Assembly (NCBI GenBank): GCA_037130755.1
Contig: JBAXSI010000013.1
Coordinates: 1 to 64,000, forward strand
Direction of reading: 5' to 3'
Origin: UBA10649 sp037130755
Lineage (GTDB): Bacteria; Actinomycetota; Actinomycetes; S36-B12
Length of the DNA stretch: 64,000 nucleotides
Below, piece after piece: positions 8,297 to 16,861 of the stretch. The position numbers and the translations under genes are program-made. The number at the start of each line of letters is the position of its first letter. Position 1 is the first letter of the stretch. Below the pieces are notes generated by a model that was not told the DNA's origin, searched no databases, and worked only from the letters and a program-made list of their open reading frames with translations.

Positions 8297-10705
8297 ATGT
8301 CTACTGACACCGTGACGGAAACGACCACCCGCAGCAAGGCCGGCCGGCGAGCCGTATGGCTGGCGGTGGCGGTGGCCGTGGGCTGGCTGCTGATCGGCAG
8401 CGCTGTGGGCCCCCTCAGCGGCAAGCTCAACGAGGTCCAGACGAACGACAACGCCTCCTTCCTGCCCGCCTCCGCGGAGTCCACTCTGGTGGCGGACGAG
8501 GCCGCGAAGTTCAACGAGAACCAGTCCTTCCCGGCCCTGATCGTGATCACGCGGCCGGACTCCGCGACCCTGACCAAGGACGACCTGGCCAAGGCAGCCG
8601 CGTTCGCCCAGCAGATTCCCTCGCTGCCCGTCGGAACGGGCACCATCCAGGACTACCTCGACCCGACGCCCGTGGTTCCCATCACGTCTCAGGACGGCAA
8701 GGCCGTCCTCATCGCAGTACCGGTCAACGGCGACAACGTCCAGGCAAGGGTCGGCGACACGCTGGTCCTTGCGGCGATCACCGACTCCATCCGCGAGGCC
8801 GCGACCAAGGTTCCGTCGCTGCAGATCAACGTCACCGGACCCGTCGGAATTCTTGCCGACTTGATCTCGGTGTTCGGCGCCATTGACACCACGCTGCTCG
8901 GCGCGACCGCATTCATCGTCGCCATCATCTTGATCTTCGTGTACCGAAGCCCGTTCCTGTGGCTGATCCCCCTGGTCGGAGCCGGCATGGCGCTGTCCGT
9001 GGCGAGCGCGATCGTGTACGTGCTCGCGAAGAACGACGTGCTGGTCCTGAACGGGCAGAGCCAGGGCATCCTGACCGTGCTCGTCTTCGGTGCGGGGACG
9101 GACTATGCCCTCTTGATGGTGGCCCGATATCGAGAAGAACTGCACCATCACGAACTGCACACCGATGCGATGAAGGCGGCGTGGCGTGGCGTCGTCGAGC
9201 CGATCGTCGCCAGCGCCGCCACCGTCATCATCGGTCTGCTGTGCCTGATGCTCAGCGAACTGAACTCCAACCGCTCGCTCGGCCCGGTGGGCGCCGCGGG
9301 CATCTTCGGCGCACTCATTGTGATGCTGACGTTCCTGCCGGCCCTGCTCGTGATCCCGAGCATCGTCCTGCCGATCCTGGCGTTCCTCGTACCCACCGTG
9401 ATCGGTCTGGGCCTCAGTTTCGTCACGGACATCTCCGTCGGCCCGTTCGCCGCAATCGGCGGCGCCTTGGCCGCAGCGACCATTGTCGGCTGGATCGTCT
9501 TCGGCATCATGCGCGTGCGCAGGCCCCATTGGGGCCCGTTCTCGCGAGACAAGTTCCCGCCCGGTCGATGGGCGTTCTGGCCCAAGGTCCCGCGCGAGGG
9601 CGAGGATGACGAGCGACTCTCGGGCATATGGTCCAAGCTGGCCGGCAGCATCGGCCGGCGACCGCGCATCACGTGGATCGTCACGGCCATCGCGATGCTG
9701 ATCCTTGCCGCCTTCACCTTCACCCTGAAGGCGGACGGAATCACGACCACCGAGGCCTTCACCCAGCGCACGGACTCCGTCATCGGTCAGGAGCAGCTCG
9801 CCGACCACTTCCCCGGCGGTCTGGGCACGCCGGCGATCATCATCGCCAACGAGTCATCGGTGGATGCCGTCACTGCCGCCGCCAAGGCGACGACCGGAAT
9901 CGCGGAAGTGACCACGTTCACCGGCGTTCCCGCCGGAGTCCCGGGTTCGGACAAGCTGCCGCCGAAGGCCGTCAACGGCCGCGTGCAGTTGCAGGTGACG
10001 TTGTCCGACGCGGCCGACAGCCCTCAGGCGATCGAGGCGGTCAAGGAACTGCGCGCCAACGTGCACGCCGTTCCAGGCGCCGACGCGCTGGTCGGTGGCC
10101 AGACGGCCGCCCAGCTCGACGTTGATCAAGCTTCCATCCACGACCGCAACCTGATCATCCCCGTCGTGCTCATCGTGATCTTCCTGATCCTGATCGTGCT
10201 CCTGAGGTCGATCGCCGCCCCCGTCGTGCTGATCGCAACAGTGCTGCTGTCGTACTTCGCGACGCTCGGTGTGTGCGCGATCGTCTTCAACCACATCTTC
10301 GGCTTCGCGGGTGCGGACACGTCATTCCCACTGTTCGCTTTCGTGTTCCTCGTGGCACTCGGAGTCGACTACAACATCTTCCTGATGACTCGGGTCCGAG
10401 AGGAGTCCATCAAGCTCGGGACAAGACCGGGAATCCTGAAGGGCCTGACGGTCACCGGCGGCGTCATCACCAGCGCTGGCATCGTGCTCGCCGCAACCTT
10501 CCTGGTGCTCGGCGTGCTTCCGCTGGTGTTCCTGCGCGAGATCGGCTTCGCCGTCGCCATCGGCGTGCTCCTCGACACCTTCATCATCAGGTCGACGCTC
10601 GTGCCCGCACTGGCCTACGACATCGGCAAGAAGATCTGGTGGCCGAGCAAGCTCGCCAAGGCTGAGCAGCCTGAAGCGGTGGCGGAGCCCGCTCCCGTCG
10701 GCTGA
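8297..10705 (+). CDS. MMPL-family RND transporter
   Basis: 802 residues from ATG 8297; the open frame upstream covers the divergent promoter. Two repeats are visible, each with one helix, a ~180-residue extracytoplasmic domain and a helix bundle. The TM4-type motifs are FGAGTDYALLMVARYREEL (first half) and LGVDYNIFLMTRVREE (second half), both carrying the proton-relay Asp. Such proteins move lipids, drugs or siderophore-like compounds across the membrane using the proton gradient. No lipid-synthesis gene adjoins it, so the substrate is open. It is divergent from the dioxygenase gene and ends 1 base before the convergent neighbour. Confidence 0.9.
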   Translation: MSTDTVTETTTRSKAGRRAVWLAVAVAVGWLLIGSAVGPLSGKLNEVQTNDNASFLPASAESTLVADEAAKFNENQSFPALIVITRPDSATLTKDDLAKAAAFAQQIPSLPVGTGTIQDYLDPTPVVPITSQDGKAVLIAVPVNGDNVQARVGDTLVLAAITDSIREAATKVPSLQINVTGPVGILADLISVFGAIDTTLLGATAFIVAIILIFVYRSPFLWLIPLVGAGMALSVASAIVYVLAKNDVLVLNGQSQGILTVLVFGAGTDYALLMVARYREELHHHELHTDAMKAAWRGVVEPIVASAATVIIGLLCLMLSELNSNRSLGPVGAAGIFGALIVMLTFLPALLVIPSIVLPILAFLVPTVIGLGLSFVTDISVGPFAAIGGALAAATIVGWIVFGIMRVRRPHWGPFSRDKFPPGRWAFWPKVPREGEDDERLSGIWSKLAGSIGRRPRITWIVTAIAMLILAAFTFTLKADGITTTEAFTQRTDSVIGQEQLADHFPGGLGTPAIIIANESSVDAVTAAAKATTGIAEVTTFTGVPAGVPGSDKLPPKAVNGRVQLQVTLSDAADSPQAIEAVKELRANVHAVPGADALVGGQTAAQLDVDQASIHDRNLIIPVVLIVIFLILIVLLRSIAAPVVLIATVLLSYFATLGVCAIVFNHIFGFAGADTSFPLFAFVFLVALGVDYNIFLMTRVREESIKLGTRPGILKGLTVTGGVITSAGIVLAATFLVLGVLPLVFLREIGFAVAIGVLLDTFIIRSTLVPALAYDIGKKIWWPSKLAKAEQPEAVAEPAPVG

Positions 10706-10706
10706 G

Positions 10707-11372
10707 TCAGGCCTGCTGGCCCGAGCCGTCCGGCGACGTGGGGTCAGCCGCGTAGATGACGTTCACCCGGACTCCCAACTTGAACAGGTCGGGGCGAGGC
10801 ACCGCGGCGCGCATCGGCTGCTCGGCCTTCGCGAACGTGGTGTTGACGACCTCCTGCGTCTTGGTGAACTCCGCTGCGTCCTTCGACGCGCGACCGAGAT
10901 AGTCCTGCCAGGCGTGATTGTGCGCAAGGTAGGCGTCCTGAGCCGCCTTGATGTCCTTGTGCCAGGGAACGACCTTCACCGACGTCACGAGGTCCCCGCC
11001 GTTCGTCACGCCAGCGAGCCCCTTCGTGGCAGCAGCCTTCAGGGCGGTGTCGAGGGTTGTGCGGTCCGCGTCCGTCGGGCTGGTCTGCGCCTGGAATGCC
11101 TGGATGGCGTCGGCCACGTCGACCTGCGTCGTCGCCATAGCCTGCTCGGACACCTCGATCTGCGTCACCAGCTGCCGCATCTCCAGGTTCCGGCTCACCC
11201 AGTCGCCGCCCACGATGCCCACGCCGACGAGCACGACGAGGAAGGTGACGGCGCCCGCAACGATGGGCAGCCACGGGCGCGCCTTGCGTCTGGACTGCGT
11301 CGGCGCTCCCGCGTCGAGGTACTCCATCGGCGAGTCGCTGTGGGGGTCGGTGAAGATCGAAGGCTCGGACAC
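10707..11372 (-). CDS. Single-pass membrane protein of unknown function
   Basis: 221 residues from GTG 11372 (VSEPSIFTDP). A basic stretch SRRKARPW precedes one transmembrane helix at about residues 38-56 (IVAGAVTFLVVLVGVGIVGG). The rest is an outside domain rich in Ala, Gln and Lys with helical character, ending in a segment that reads RPDLFKLGVRVNVIYAAD. No family was recognised. It is convergent with the MMPL gene (1-base gap) and divergent from tmsA (38 bases between starts). ATG at MEYLDAG would give a shorter form. Confidence 0.6.
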   Translation of the reverse strand: MSEPSIFTDPHSDSPMEYLDAGAPTQSRRKARPWLPIVAGAVTFLVVLVGVGIVGGDWVSRNLEMRQLVTQIEVSEQAMATTQVDVADAIQAFQAQTSPTDADRTTLDTALKAAATKGLAGVTNGGDLVTSVKVVPWHKDIKAAQDAYLAHNHAWQDYLGRASKDAAEFTKTQEVVNTTFAKAEQPMRAAVPRPDLFKLGVRVNVIYAADPTSPDGSGQQA

Positions 11373-11398
11373 CCCGCCATTGTGAACTATGCCCCGAC

Positions 11399-11404
11399 TA
11401 GCGT
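11399..11404 (+). promoter_or_regulatory. -10 box TAGCGT for a leaderless tmsA
   Basis: TAGCGT ends 6 bases before GTG 11411, the spacing expected when transcription starts at the start codon. This favours GTG 11411 over GTG 11405. No clear -35 box. Confidence 0.4.
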
Positions 11405-11410
11405 GTGCCC

Positions 11411-12820
11411 GTGACCACGACCGAACCCGCCACCGAGTGGCGCCAGCGGTACGCGGCCCTGCGCGACCAGGTCCAGGCCGAGTACCGGGCGATCCCGCTG
11501 GGCACTCCCATCCGGCTGGCCAAGAGCACCTCGAACCTGTTCCGCCCAAGGGGCACGACCAGCTCGCCCGGCCTCGACGTCGCTGCGTTCGACGGCGTGC
11601 TGAACGTCGATCCCAAGACGCGGACCGCCGAGGTGCTCGGCATGACCACCTACGAGCATCTCGTCGACGCGACGCTGCCGTACGGGCTGATGCCCATGTG
11701 CGTGCCCCAGCTGCGCACCATCACCCTTGGCGGCGCGGTCACCGGCCTGGGCATCGAGAGCGCCAGCTTCCGCAACGGAACTCCCCACGAGTCCGTCATC
11801 GAGATGGACATCCTCACGGGCACCGGCGAGATCCTCACCGTCACCGGCAGCCCGGATGATCCGCACCGCGACCTGTTCTACGGGTTCCCGAACTCCTACG
11901 GCTCCCTGGGCTACGCACTTCGCCTGAAGATCGAGCTCGAGCAGACGCGGCCGCACGTGTACCTGCGTCACATCAGGTTCACCACGGCCGAGTCGATGAC
12001 CGCGAAGCTCCGGGAGCTCGCGCGCACGAGGACCTACGAGGATCGACCTATCGACTTCCTCGACGGCACTGTGTTCTCCGCGACCGAGCAGTACCTGACG
12101 ATTGGCACCATGGTCCAGACGCCGCCGGCGTCGATGGCCGTCAGCGACTACACCGGCATGGACATCTACTACCGCTCCATCCAGCGGCGCACGAGTGACG
12201 TGCTGACCATCCACGACTACCTGTGGCGCTGGGACACCGACTGGTTCTGGTGCTCTCGCGCCTTCGGCGTGCAGAAGCCGTCGGTGCGCCGACTGTGGCC
12301 GAAGTCGAAGCTGCGCAGCGACGTCTACTGGAAGCTCGTCGGGCTGGATCGCAACTACGACCTCTCGGGCAGGACCGCTCGCCTGCGTGGCCGGCCCGCA
12401 CGTGAGCCCGTCGTGCAGGACATCGAGGTCCCCATCGACCGGCTCGCGACTTTCCTGAAGTTCTTCCACCGCGAGGTGGGGATCGAGCCGATCTGGGTGT
12501 GCCCGCTCAAGCAGCGCGATCCGTCCGCGCGATGGCCGCTGTACGAGTTCGACCCGGAGATGCTCTACGTCAACGTGGGCTTCTGGTCGACGGTGCCCCT
12601 GCAGGACGGCGTCGAACCCGAGGAAGGCACCGTCAATCGCAAGATCGAGCAGGTCGTCACCGCACTCGACGGACGCAAGTCCCTGTACTCGACGGCCTTC
12701 TACGACCGGGATGTGTTCTGGTCGATCTATGGAGGTACTGAGTACGCGCGCCTCAAGGAGTCCTACGATCCGGAGGGGCGCCTGAAAGGGCTCTACGAGA
12801 AAGTCGTCGAGCGGCAGTAG
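11411..12820 (+). CDS. tmsA: FAD-binding oxidoreductase of 10-methyl fatty acid synthesis (TmsA/BfaA)
   Basis: 469 residues. It has a PCMH-type FAD-binding fold resembling DprE1 and delta-24-sterol reductases: LAKSTSNLFRPR, VDPKTRTAEVLGMTTYEHL and TLGGAVTGLGIESASF, then FYGFPNSYGSLGYALRLKIEL. Paired with the adjacent cyclopropane-synthase-like methyltransferase, it matches the bfaA-bfaB / tmsA-tmsB pair (Rv3719-Rv3720 type). There the methyltransferase adds a methylene group at C10 of an oleoyl lipid and this flavoprotein reduces it to 10-methylstearate. The gap to tmsB is 25 bases. The assignment rests on family plus neighbour, not on residues proving specificity. Confidence 0.85.
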   Translation: MTTTEPATEWRQRYAALRDQVQAEYRAIPLGTPIRLAKSTSNLFRPRGTTSSPGLDVAAFDGVLNVDPKTRTAEVLGMTTYEHLVDATLPYGLMPMCVPQLRTITLGGAVTGLGIESASFRNGTPHESVIEMDILTGTGEILTVTGSPDDPHRDLFYGFPNSYGSLGYALRLKIELEQTRPHVYLRHIRFTTAESMTAKLRELARTRTYEDRPIDFLDGTVFSATEQYLTIGTMVQTPPASMAVSDYTGMDIYYRSIQRRTSDVLTIHDYLWRWDTDWFWCSRAFGVQKPSVRRLWPKSKLRSDVYWKLVGLDRNYDLSGRTARLRGRPAREPVVQDIEVPIDRLATFLKFFHREVGIEPIWVCPLKQRDPSARWPLYEFDPEMLYVNVGFWSTVPLQDGVEPEEGTVNRKIEQVVTALDGRKSLYSTAFYDRDVFWSIYGGTEYARLKESYDPEGRLKGLYEKVVERQ

Positions 12821-12845
12821 CTGCGCGAAGATGCGAGGAGTGGCA

Positions 12846-14099
12846 ATGAGACTGGCAGATGCATTCTCGATCGTCGTTCCGGCGGAACGCGGCGTGGGCT
12901 TCCGTGCCTACGACGGATCCACGGCCGGGCCGGCGAATGCCGACGTGGTTCTCGAGGTTCGCAGCCCACGGGCCGTCGCGTACTTGGCGAGCGCCCCTTC
13001 CCAGTTGGGCCTGGCCCGCGCGTATGTCACGGGAGACCTCGAGATCATCGGCGATGCTTACACCGCGCTCAGCCGGCTGTATCCGGTCGACTGGATCAAC
13101 GTGTCATGGTCGGACCGTCTGAAGCTGGTTCGCGAGTTCGGCCCGAAGGCATTCCATCGGCCGGCTCCGCCGCCGCAGGAGCGCGTCCTCAACGGACGAC
13201 GTCACTCCAAGAACCGGGACGCCGACGCGATCCACCACCACTACGACGTGAGCAACCGGTTCTACTCGTGGGTGCTCGGCCCGTCGATGGCCTACACCTG
13301 CGCGGTGTTCCCGACCGCTGACTCTTCCCTCGAGACCGCGCAGGAGGAGAAATTCGACCTCGTCTGCCGCAAGCTCGACCTGCAGCCGGGCATGCGACTC
13401 CTCGATGTCGGCTGCGGCTGGGGCGGCATGGTGATGCACGCCGTCAAGCACTACGGCGTCAAGGCGATCGGCGTGACGCTCTCGGAGCAGCAGGCCGCTT
13501 ATGGCAAGGAGTCGATCCAGCAGGCCGGGCTCACCAGTCAGGCCGAGATCCGCTTCAGCGACTATCGCGACGTGGCAGAGTCCGGCTTCGACGCCGTGTC
13601 ATCGATCGGACTGACGGAGCACATCGGCCGCTCCAACTACCCGTCATACTTCTCGTTCCTCTACGGCAAGCTCCGTCCCGAGGGACGCCTCCTGAACCAC
13701 ACCATCACCCGGCCCCATGACGACTGGGTGTCGCACTTCCGCAGGTCGTTCATCAACCGCTACGTGTTCCCCGATGGCGAGCTGTCCGGCCCGAGCCAGG
13801 TCATAACAGCAATGAACTCGGCCGGCTTCGAGATTCGTCACGAGGAGAACCTGCGCGAGCACTACGCGCTCACCCTCAAGCACTGGTGCGAGAACCTCGA
13901 GGACCACTGGGACGAGGCCGTGGCCGAGGCGGGGCTCGGTACTGCCCGCGTGTGGCGGCTCTACATGGCGGCATCGCGACTGGGCTTCGACATCAACATG
14001 ATCCAGCTGCACCAGATGCTCGGCGTGAAGCTCGGGGCGGGCGGAGCATCGGGTATGCCCCTGCGGCCCGCCTTTGACCGGCTTCCCGCAACCGTCTGA
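12846..14099 (+). CDS. tmsB: SAM-dependent fatty-acyl methyltransferase (TmsB/BfaB, cyclopropane synthase family)
   Basis: 417 residues from ATG 12846, chosen over ATG 12831 because AGGAG lies 5 bases upstream. An N-terminal ~110-residue domain (SP_RAVAYLASAPSQLGLARAYVTGDLE) is followed by a class I methyltransferase fold with AIHHHYDVSNRFYSWVLG, SAM motif LLDVGCGWGGM, and SSIGLTEHIG. These are signatures of CfaS-like enzymes that act on membrane phospholipid acyl chains using bicarbonate and SAM. With tmsA it should make tuberculostearic-type 10-methyl acids. No TmsC-like gene was found next to it. It could also be a plain cyclopropane synthase; the tmsA pairing argues against that. Confidence 0.87.
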   Translation: MRLADAFSIVVPAERGVGFRAYDGSTAGPANADVVLEVRSPRAVAYLASAPSQLGLARAYVTGDLEIIGDAYTALSRLYPVDWINVSWSDRLKLVREFGPKAFHRPAPPPQERVLNGRRHSKNRDADAIHHHYDVSNRFYSWVLGPSMAYTCAVFPTADSSLETAQEEKFDLVCRKLDLQPGMRLLDVGCGWGGMVMHAVKHYGVKAIGVTLSEQQAAYGKESIQQAGLTSQAEIRFSDYRDVAESGFDAVSSIGLTEHIGRSNYPSYFSFLYGKLRPEGRLLNHTITRPHDDWVSHFRRSFINRYVFPDGELSGPSQVITAMNSAGFEIRHEENLREHYALTLKHWCENLEDHWDEAVAEAGLGTARVWRLYMAASRLGFDINMIQLHQMLGVKLGAGGASGMPLRPAFDRLPATV

Positions 14100-14257
14100 T
14101 CAGCCCGTACTCAGACAACTCGGGACCTTCGACCCTTTTTCTCACAAGAGCACGACAATCGTTCCCTCTTCTGCCAGCATCTGCCGCAAGACCAGGACGC
14201 CACGGGCGAACGTGGATATGAGCCTTGGTCACCGTTCAACCAGCCTGGAGGTGGGAC

Positions 14258-14788
14258 GTGACCCTCACGCCCGACGTTGCCACGAATTCCGACGCGCTCG
14301 ACACGATGCTGCAGGACCCTGAGATCCGACAGTCCCTGGCCGTCATCGTCGCCAATGCCCCGACCCTGGCGGCCCTGGCTGCCATGGGCACCGCGCTGCT
14401 GCAGCGCGGCCCAGAACTGAGCGACAACATCAACGGCATCGTGCAGTCGCTGCGCGACTCCGATCAGGGTGGCAAGCCCGCGCAGATCGGCTCCGCGGTG
14501 AACTCGCTGGCTCAGCTCGCTCCGATCGCGGAGACCCTCGCCACCCGTAGTGAGACGGTGCAGGGCTTCCTCGACTCCCCGATCCTGCGCCCTGAGATCG
14601 TCCAGGTCATAGGCACCTTCGGCGAGGCCGCTCTCGAGGCTGACCACCGCACGCGGGGCAAGCAGTCCGAGGTGGGCGGCGTCTTCGCCCTCAACAAGGT
14701 CCTCAAGGAGCCCGAGATCCAGGAGACCCTCGCCTTCTTCGTGGAGTTCGCTCGCGTGTACGGCAAGCGCCTGCGGGCCGGCGAGTAG
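14258..14788 (+). CDS. DUF1641-like protein at the head of the hydrogenase cluster
   Basis: 176 residues from GTG 14258, which has a strong ribosome site (GGAGGTG). The sequence is helical and pattern-rich: DTMLQDPEIRQSLAVIV, a glycine-rich LLQRGPELSDNINGIVQSL, and a C-terminal LNKVLKEPEIQETLAFFVEFARVYG. These resemble the DUF1641 family. It lies 3 bases before hypA, so it is the first gene of the hydrogenase run. In Mycobacterium smegmatis the Huc hydrogenase has a small non-catalytic subunit, HucM, encoded next to hucS. This protein is a candidate for that role, but I cannot show homology. The upstream 158 bases hold no promoter I can defend. Confidence 0.65.
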   Translation: MTLTPDVATNSDALDTMLQDPEIRQSLAVIVANAPTLAALAAMGTALLQRGPELSDNINGIVQSLRDSDQGGKPAQIGSAVNSLAQLAPIAETLATRSETVQGFLDSPILRPEIVQVIGTFGEAALEADHRTRGKQSEVGGVFALNKVLKEPEIQETLAFFVEFARVYGKRLRAGE

Positions 14789-14791
14789 CCC

Positions 14792-15157
14792 GTGCACGAA
14801 CTCTCCGTCGCGCACGCCGTGGTCTCCACGGTGGTCGACGCCCTGCCCACACCCGACACCCGGGTGCTGCAGGTGCGTCTGCGCATCGGCGAGCTGAGCG
14901 GCCTCGTGCCGCAGGCGCTGGAGTTCGCGTACGACGTGGCCGCGCAGGGCACGCCGCTTGAGGACGCCGTCCTGGTCATCGAGCGCAGTCCGATCGTCAT
15001 CGACTGTCCCTCGTGCGGTGAGCAGCAGATCGCCTCGGCCCAGGACTTCCGATGTCCTTCCTGTCAGCAGCCGTGCGGCAACGTCGTCGGCGGCAAGGAG
15101 ATGGAGATCGTCGACATCACGCTGGACGACGTCCTCGTGGGCGGGGTGGCCCGATGA
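14792..15157 (+). CDS. hypA: Hydrogenase nickel-insertion protein HypA
   Basis: 121 residues from GTG 14792 (MHELSVAHAV), the usual HypA length. His2 is the conserved Ni ligand. Two Zn-binding pairs are present, CPSC at 72-75 and CPSC at 88-91. HypA hands Ni2+ with HypB to the hydrogenase large subunit. The stop overlaps the hypB start in ATGA, indicating translational coupling. Confidence 0.95.
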   Translation: MHELSVAHAVVSTVVDALPTPDTRVLQVRLRIGELSGLVPQALEFAYDVAAQGTPLEDAVLVIERSPIVIDCPSCGEQQIASAQDFRCPSCQQPCGNVVGGKEMEIVDITLDDVLVGGVAR

Positions 15158-15843
15158 CAACCCGCATCGTCGACCTGCGCAAGGGCGTGCTGGAGAAGAA
15201 CGACCTCCTGGCCCAGAGCCTGCGCGCGCGGTTCGTCAGGGCGAACACCCGCGTCAGCAACTGGGTGTCCAGCCCGGGCAGCGGCAAGACCGCACTCCTC
15301 GAGGCACTCCTGACGGCCGCCCTCGCCCAGTCCGTCTCCGCGGCGGCGCTGGTCGGCGATTGCGCGACTGACAACGACGCCAAGCGCCTCGAGCGCTCGG
15401 GCGCCCCGGTGCGTCAGATCGTCACCGAGAGCATGTGCCACCTCGAGGCCGACATGATCGCGTCCTACCTCGACGGTTGGGACCTCGACACCATTGACCT
15501 GCTCGTCATCGAGAACGTCGGCAACCTCGTGTGCCCGACGGCGTACGACCTCGGCGAGGACACCCGGGTTGCGCTGCTGAGCGTGACTGAGGGCGAGGAC
15601 AAGCCGGCGAAGTACCCACAGTTGTTCCACTCCGCAGATGTCGTCGTGATCACGAAGACGGACATCGCCACGGCGGTGGAATGGGATCGTCAGGCCGCAG
15701 TGGCCGCGATCCGTGCAGTCAATCCCACCGCACCGATCATCGAGACGTCGTCGCGCACTGGCGACGGCGTTCTCGAACTGCTCCACATGCTGCTCGCACC
15801 AATGCCGTCGAACCCATCACCACAACTGCAGGAGGCACCGTGA
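15154..15843 (+). CDS. hypB: Hydrogenase nickel-insertion GTPase HypB
   Basis: 229 residues from ATG 15154. A SIMIBI-class GTPase with P-loop SSPGSGKT (39-46), the metal-site pair SMCHLEADM (Cys-His), IENVGNLVCP with the third metal-binding Cys, and KTDIA for guanine recognition. It lacks the N-terminal CxxCGC and His-rich stretches found in some HypB, so it should not store nickel. The start overlaps hypA and the stop overlaps hucS (GTGA). A longer frame back to 15052 is only an extension into hypA. Confidence 0.95.
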   Translation: MTTRIVDLRKGVLEKNDLLAQSLRARFVRANTRVSNWVSSPGSGKTALLEALLTAALAQSVSAAALVGDCATDNDAKRLERSGAPVRQIVTESMCHLEADMIASYLDGWDLDTIDLLVIENVGNLVCPTAYDLGEDTRVALLSVTEGEDKPAKYPQLFHSADVVVITKTDIATAVEWDRQAAVAAIRAVNPTAPIIETSSRTGDGVLELLHMLLAPMPSNPSPQLQEAP

Positions 15844-16814
15844 CATCCGTGCTCTGGTTCCAGGGGGGCGCTTGCTCCGGGAACACCATGTCGTTCATCA
15901 ACGCCGCCGAGCCGTCCGTCGTTGACTTGATCGTCGACTACGGCCTGGAGATCGTCTACCACCCGACGCTCTCGATGGAGATCGGCAAGACGGCACAGGA
16001 CCTGTTCTGGGCCTATGCCAAGGGCGAGAAGGAGATCGACATCTTCGTCTACGAAGGTTCGGTCATCGAGGGCCCGAACGGCAGTGGTCGCTTCGACATG
16101 TTCGCTGGCCGTCCGATGAAGGACTGGGTCGATGACATCGCACCCAGGGCCGGCATCGTCGTGGCCATCGGCGACTGCGCCACGTGGGGCGGTCTGCCGG
16201 CCGTTCCGCCGAACCCCTCCGACAGCCGTGGACTGCAGTTCGACCGCGGTGGCAAGCGCGGCGGCCACCTCGGCCCGGACTTCGTCAGCAAGCTCGGCCT
16301 GCCGGTCATCAACATCCCCGGCTGCCCGGCACATCCAGACTGGATCTCGCAGATCATCGTGGCCCTCGCCGCCGGACGCGTCGGCGACCTCGCCCTCGAC
16401 GAGCTGCAGCGGCCCCAGACCTTCTTCACGTCGTTCACGCAGACCGGCTGCACCCGCGTCCAGTTCTTCACGTACAAGCAGGATCCGCCCAGCTTCGGCC
16501 AGGGCATGCGCACCGGCTGCCTGTTCTACGAATTCGGCTGCCGCGGCCCCATGACCCACTCGTCGTGCAACCGCATCCTGTGGAACCGGCAGTCCTCCAA
16601 GACTCGCGCCGGACACCCCTGCACCGGCTGCACCGAGCCCGGCTTCCCCTTCGGCGACCTCGAGAAGGACACCGTCTTCAAGACCCAGAAGGTGTCGGGA
16701 GTCATCCCGAAGGACGAGCCCGCCGGCATGGACGCCGCGTCCTACATGGCCCTCGCCGGACTGTCCAGGGCCGTTGCCCCCAAGTGGTCCAAGGAAGACA
16801 TGTTCGTCGTCTGA
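15840..16814 (+). CDS. hucS: Group 2a (Huc-type) [NiFe]-hydrogenase small subunit
   Basis: 324 residues from GTG 15840, overlapping the hypB stop. It carries the FeS clusters that lead electrons from the Ni-Fe site. The N-terminus VLWFQGGACSGNTMSF, then VIEGPNG, GDCATWGG, PGCPAHPDW, QTGCTRVQFF and the Cys-rich CLFYEFGCRGP...AGHPCTGCTEPGFPF closely follow my recollection of HucS of M. smegmatis. The first motif has CxxN where standard proximal 4Fe-4S clusters have CxxC, in line with the 3Fe-4S clusters reported for Huc. There is no Tat signal, so the enzyme is cytosolic, as in group 2a. The C-terminus WSKEDMFVV also looks conserved. Confidence 0.95.
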   Translation: MTSVLWFQGGACSGNTMSFINAAEPSVVDLIVDYGLEIVYHPTLSMEIGKTAQDLFWAYAKGEKEIDIFVYEGSVIEGPNGSGRFDMFAGRPMKDWVDDIAPRAGIVVAIGDCATWGGLPAVPPNPSDSRGLQFDRGGKRGGHLGPDFVSKLGLPVINIPGCPAHPDWISQIIVALAAGRVGDLALDELQRPQTFFTSFTQTGCTRVQFFTYKQDPPSFGQGMRTGCLFYEFGCRGPMTHSSCNRILWNRQSSKTRAGHPCTGCTEPGFPFGDLEKDTVFKTQKVSGVIPKDEPAGMDAASYMALAGLSRAVAPKWSKEDMFVV

Positions 16815-16861
16815 CGAGCCTGCCCCCCGCTGACGAAACAAGAATCCACAGGAGAACGCAC

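Noticed and set aside
14121..14140. CGGGACC...GACCC followed by five T as a terminator of tmsB
   Set aside because: Only about three base pairs form before a mismatch, too weak for a factor-independent terminator.
14100..14257. Promoter for the hydrogenase cluster
   Set aside because: GACAAT and GGATAT-like hexamers exist, but none has a -35 box at proper spacing, so no site is annotated.
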